From Chloroflexota bacterium (GTDB lineage: Bacteria; Chloroflexota; Dehalococcoidia; UBA1127; JACQUN01), in the NCBI GenBank assembly GCA_016210285.1, contig JACQUN010000044.1, positions 1-8,328 on the forward strand: DNA of 8,328 bases, read 5' to 3'. The number at the start of each line of letters is the position of its first letter. Within the stretch, counting starts at the first letter, position 1. Of the stretch, positions 6,862 to 8,328 are shown in pieces. The notes beneath the pieces are model-generated. The model was given only the letters and a program-made list of their open reading frames with translations, was not told the DNA's origin and did no database searches. The position numbers were made by a program, and so were the translations under genes.

Positions 6862-6886
6862 ATCATAGCACATCTGCCCCTGTCAA
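6862..6886 (-). promoter_or_regulatory. Candidate promoter of the udg-rnj-ftsK-accDA block
   Basis: On the minus strand, TTGACA (6881-6886, a perfect -35 consensus) is followed by TGC-TATGAT, an extended -10 element with TATGAT at 6862-6867. The 13-base spacing is shorter than the usual 16-18, so the extended -10 may do most of the work. Transcription would start near 6855, giving a leader of about 40 bases before the udg ATG. Confidence 0.5.
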
Positions 6887-6896
6887 TGAAGGCTGG

Positions 6897-6921
6897 CGCA
6901 ACCTCGCCTGCCCCGGGTATG
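6897..6921. repeat. Degenerate third copy of the 26-base repeat
   Basis: This 25-base stretch aligns with the two perfect copies downstream through shared CCTCGCC, TGCC and GGGT blocks, allowing small indels. It ends 23 bases before the first perfect copy. The similarity was judged by eye and could be partly due to GC-rich composition. Confidence 0.35.
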
Positions 6922-6944
6922 CCGTGAACGGGGAGCGCGAAGGG

Positions 6945-6970
6945 CTCGCCCCTCGCCGTGCCTGGGTGTG
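6945..6970. repeat. 26-base direct repeat, copy 1
   Basis: It is identical over 26 bases to 7006-7031, begins CTCGCCCCTCG and ends CTGGGTGTG. The bases flanking the two copies differ on both sides, so the repeat unit is exactly 26. A 35-base unique stretch separates the copies. It lies between the two divergent promoters. It could be an operator pair or a dispersed intergenic repeat. Confidence 0.85.
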
Positions 6971-7005
6971 AGTACTGCAGGTGACAGGAAAGGTAAGAAT
7001 CCAAT

Positions 7006-7031
7006 CTCGCCCCTCGCCGTGCCTGGGTGTG
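7006..7031. repeat. 26-base direct repeat, copy 2
   Basis: This is the exact second copy of 6945-6970, offset by 61 bases. Its end lies 25 bases before the -35 hexamer of the metE-like promoter, a position where an activator or repressor could act. Confidence 0.85.
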
Positions 7032-7056
7032 GGGGTGGAGCAGTCCCCAGCGGCGG

Positions 7057-7085
7057 TTGCGAATGGCGCAGAGCTCCGCTACAAT
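7057..7085 (+). promoter_or_regulatory. Promoter of the metE-like pair
   Basis: TTGCGA (7057-7062, four of six matches to the -35 consensus) and TACAAT (7080-7085, five of six to the -10 consensus) are separated by exactly 17 bases. Transcription would begin near 7092, about 25 bases before the TTG start. The -10 overlaps the in-frame ATG at 7084 and lies downstream of the one at 7027, so neither would be in the transcript. Confidence 0.65.
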
Positions 7086-7103
7086 GCCAGAGAGGCTCGG
7101 CAG

Positions 7104-7110
7104 AAAGGAG
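7104..7110 (+). promoter_or_regulatory. Ribosome binding site setting a TTG start
   Basis: AAAGGAG, a strong Shine-Dalgarno sequence, lies six bases before TTG at 7117. It is the main reason for choosing the non-ATG start. Confidence 0.8.
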
Positions 7111-7116
7111 CAACGG

Positions 7117-8091
7117 TTGATCACCACGGTGGTCGGGAACTACCCGAAGATTGGCCCTCGAACCAGGGCCCCCAGCCTCCGCAACGCTATCGCCCAGTAC
7201 GACGTGGGCAAAATCACCCTGGAGGAGCTGCGGCGTATCGAGGATGCGGTCACGGTGGAGGTGATGGAGGAGCAGGCGCGAACCGGAGTCGAGCTGGTCA
7301 CCGACGGTCAGGTCCGCTGGGAGGACGGCCTCACCTACTTCGCGCGGAGCGTGGGCGGGTTCTCTGTCAACGGCCTGCTCCGGTACTTCGATACCAACAC
7401 CTACTTCCGCCAGCCCGTTGCCGAGGGGAAGCTGGCCTGGCAGGGCCCCATCAGCCTACGGGACTTCCAGTTCGCCCGCCAGCACAGCCAGCGCCCCGTG
7501 AAGCCGGTCATCACCGGGCCCTACACCCTGGCGCGCCTGTCCCGCAACCAGGCCTATCCAGACCTTCGAGGAATGTCGCTGGCGCTGGCAGAGATCCTCA
7601 ACCAGGAGGCCAGGGAGCTGGAGAAGGCTGGCGCGCCTCTCATTCAGGTGGACGAACCAGCCATCCTCCTCCACAAAGAGGACTTCCCCCTCTTCCGGGA
7701 GGCGATGGCGGTTCTTACCAGGGGTCTCAAGGCCCGGATGGCGCTGTACACCTGGTTCAAAGACATCGGCGGGCTCTACCCCGATCTCCTTCACCTGCCC
7801 TTCCAGGTCTTTGGCCTGGACTTTGTGATGGGCCGCGCCAACTTTGACATCCTGAAAGACTTCCCCGGGGACAAGGCCCTGGGGTTCGGCATCGCAGACG
7901 CTCGCAACACCAGGATGGAGAGCATCGAGGGCCTGGTGGAGGCCATCCGCCGTATTGCCAGGGTGGTCTCTCCCGACCGCCTCTACGTCAACCCAAACTG
8001 CGGGCTGGAGTTCCTGCCTCGGGAGACGGCGTACGCCAAGCTGGTGCGCATGGTGGAAGGGGTGAAGAAGGCTCAGGAGGTCGTGGGATGA
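7117..8091 (+). CDS. Stand-alone MetE N-terminal-barrel-like protein (split methionine synthase component)
   Basis: This 324-residue protein (TTG start) resembles the N-terminal barrel of cobalamin-independent methionine synthase MetE, not the catalytic half. Matching features: VGNYPKIG at the start (6-13); YFDTNTYF (90-97), equivalent to the N-barrel FxTNYHY motif; VKPVITGPYT (128-137); IQVDEPA (176-182); YTWFKDI (211-217) where the N-barrel has TTYF; LDFVMG (234-239); ADARN (260-264) for the N-barrel DGRN; and NPNCGLEFLP (292-301). The catalytic-barrel zinc ligands His-x-Cys and Glu are absent at the equivalent places; only C295 remains, as expected for an N-barrel. In full-length MetE this barrel derives from duplication and helps hold the folate. 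The start is supported by AAAGGAG, the upstream promoter, and alignment with the next gene's N-terminus. It overlaps that gene by ATGA. The methyl donor and acceptor are not shown by the sequence. Confidence 0.8.
   Translation: MITTVVGNYPKIGPRTRAPSLRNAIAQYDVGKITLEELRRIEDAVTVEVMEEQARTGVELVTDGQVRWEDGLTYFARSVGGFSVNGLLRYFDTNTYFRQPVAEGKLAWQGPISLRDFQFARQHSQRPVKPVITGPYTLARLSRNQAYPDLRGMSLALAEILNQEARELEKAGAPLIQVDEPAILLHKEDFPLFREAMAVLTRGLKARMALYTWFKDIGGLYPDLLHLPFQVFGLDFVMGRANFDILKDFPGDKALGFGIADARNTRMESIEGLVEAIRRIARVVSPDRLYVNPNCGLEFLPRETAYAKLVRMVEGVKKAQEVVG
8075..8080 (+). promoter_or_regulatory. Ribosome binding site of the second metE-like gene
   Basis: AGGAGG lies seven bases before the ATG at 8088, inside the end of the first metE-like gene. 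It confirms the start and the tight coupling. Confidence 0.75.
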
Positions 8092-8328
8092 CCAAAGGGT
8101 TGCTGACCACGGCAGTTGGGAGCTACCCAAAGCCGGATTACCTCACCAAGGCCCGCAACCAGGTGGCCCGGGGCGAGCTGGGGCTGGAAGAGCTCCAGGC
8201 CCTGGAGCGGAAGGCCACCGCCGGGTGGATCCGCATCCAGGAGGAGCTGGGCATGGACATCCTGGTGGATGGGGAGATGTACCGAGGCGACATGGTGACC
8301 TATTTCTCGGAGAACATGGAGGGGTTCA
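8088..8328 (+). CDS. MetE C-terminal-barrel-like methyltransferase, 5' part only
   Basis: The first 80 residues of a protein cut by the window edge. LLTTAVGSYPKP (5-16) matches the opening of the MetE C-terminal barrel (PTTxIGSFPQ), and QEELGMDILVDGE (51-63) followed by RGDMVTYF-SENMEGF (66-80) matches its HGExxRNDMVEYFGExLxGF block, which lies at the homocysteine-binding mouth of the barrel in known MetE. The zinc ligands lie later in the family and cannot be checked here. Its ATG overlaps the previous gene's TGA by ATGA, with AGGAGG seven bases upstream. The pair therefore looks like MetE split at the domain boundary. It could equally be one of the short folate-independent methionine synthases that take methyl groups from corrinoid proteins. 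Confidence 0.8.
   Translation, partial: MTKGLLTTAVGSYPKPDYLTKARNQVARGELGLEELQALERKATAGWIRIQEELGMDILVDGEMYRGDMVTYFSENMEGF

Larger units (their letters stand above)
6817..7116. other. 300-base divergent intergenic region
   Basis: No gene is visible here. The region holds the udg ribosome site and promoter on the left, three related direct repeats in the middle (6897-7031), and the promoter and ribosome site of the metE-like gene on the right. I looked for SAM and cobalamin riboswitch signatures, which would suit a methionine gene, and recognised none. Short reading frames crossing it have no ribosome site or recognisable domain. Confidence 0.7.

Noticed and set aside
6817..6873. Longer glycosylase beginning at the ATG at 6873
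   Set aside because: The extra 19 residues do not resemble the family, there is no ribosome site before them, and the start overlaps the proposed promoter. GAGGAG before 6816 is convincing.
6945..7031. Minimal CRISPR-like unit (two 26-base repeats, one 35-base spacer)
   Set aside because: There are only two exact copies and one degenerate copy at uneven spacing, with no cas genes in the window. The promoters flanking them make an operator or dispersed repeat more likely.
6880..7116. SAM or cobalamin riboswitch before the metE-like genes
   Set aside because: No conserved core of either class was recognised, and the predicted promoter leaves only about 25 leader bases.
7027..7116. Upstream in-frame ATG starts for the first metE-like gene (7027, 7063 and 7084)
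   Set aside because: They lack a good ribosome site, would add up to 30 residues with no family counterpart, and lie upstream of or within the predicted promoter.

Overview
This is a GC-rich bacterial chromosome segment holding six protein-coding genes in two divergent blocks. Several traits point to Chloroflexota or a similar deep-branching, possibly thermophilic lineage: a fused AccD-AccA protein, a SpoIIIE-sized FtsK with an extra block in its motor region, a family 4 (iron-sulfur) uracil-DNA glycosylase, and MetE split into two short genes. This placement is inference from gene style; there is no rRNA or marker comparison behind it. I saw no tRNA, rRNA, CRISPR array, insertion sequence or phage gene.

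Minus-strand block (6816 down to 205). Four genes read leftward in the order udg (family 4 uracil-DNA glycosylase), rnj (ribonuclease J), ftsK (DNA translocase) and accDA (fused carboxyltransferase of acetyl-CoA carboxylase). The gaps are 6, 79 and 5 bases, so udg-rnj and ftsK-accDA are probably translationally coupled. The 79-base rnj-ftsK gap holds a small hairpin and a perfect palindrome and may hold a weak internal signal. A likely promoter lies just upstream of udg. The 204 bases after accDA contain three successive inverted repeats, the middle one looking like an intrinsic terminator. The block joins DNA repair, RNA decay, chromosome segregation and fatty-acid synthesis. No biotin carboxylase or biotin carrier gene is present in the window.

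Divergent intergenic region (6817-7116). It holds a minus-strand promoter for udg, a plus-strand promoter for the next block, and two identical 26-base direct repeats with a degenerate third copy. No riboswitch motif was recognised.

Plus-strand block (7117 to the window edge). The first gene starts at TTG and encodes a stand-alone protein resembling the N-terminal barrel of cobalamin-independent methionine synthase. The second overlaps it by ATGA and begins a protein resembling the C-terminal, catalytic barrel; it runs off the window. Together they look like a split MetE or a MetE-derived two-subunit methyltransferase.

No clearly new defence or mobile system is visible. The points most worth a second look are a possible beta-clamp-binding tail on the glycosylase, altered oxyanion-hole motifs in both halves of AccDA, the split MetE pair, and the structured or repeated intergenic DNA.
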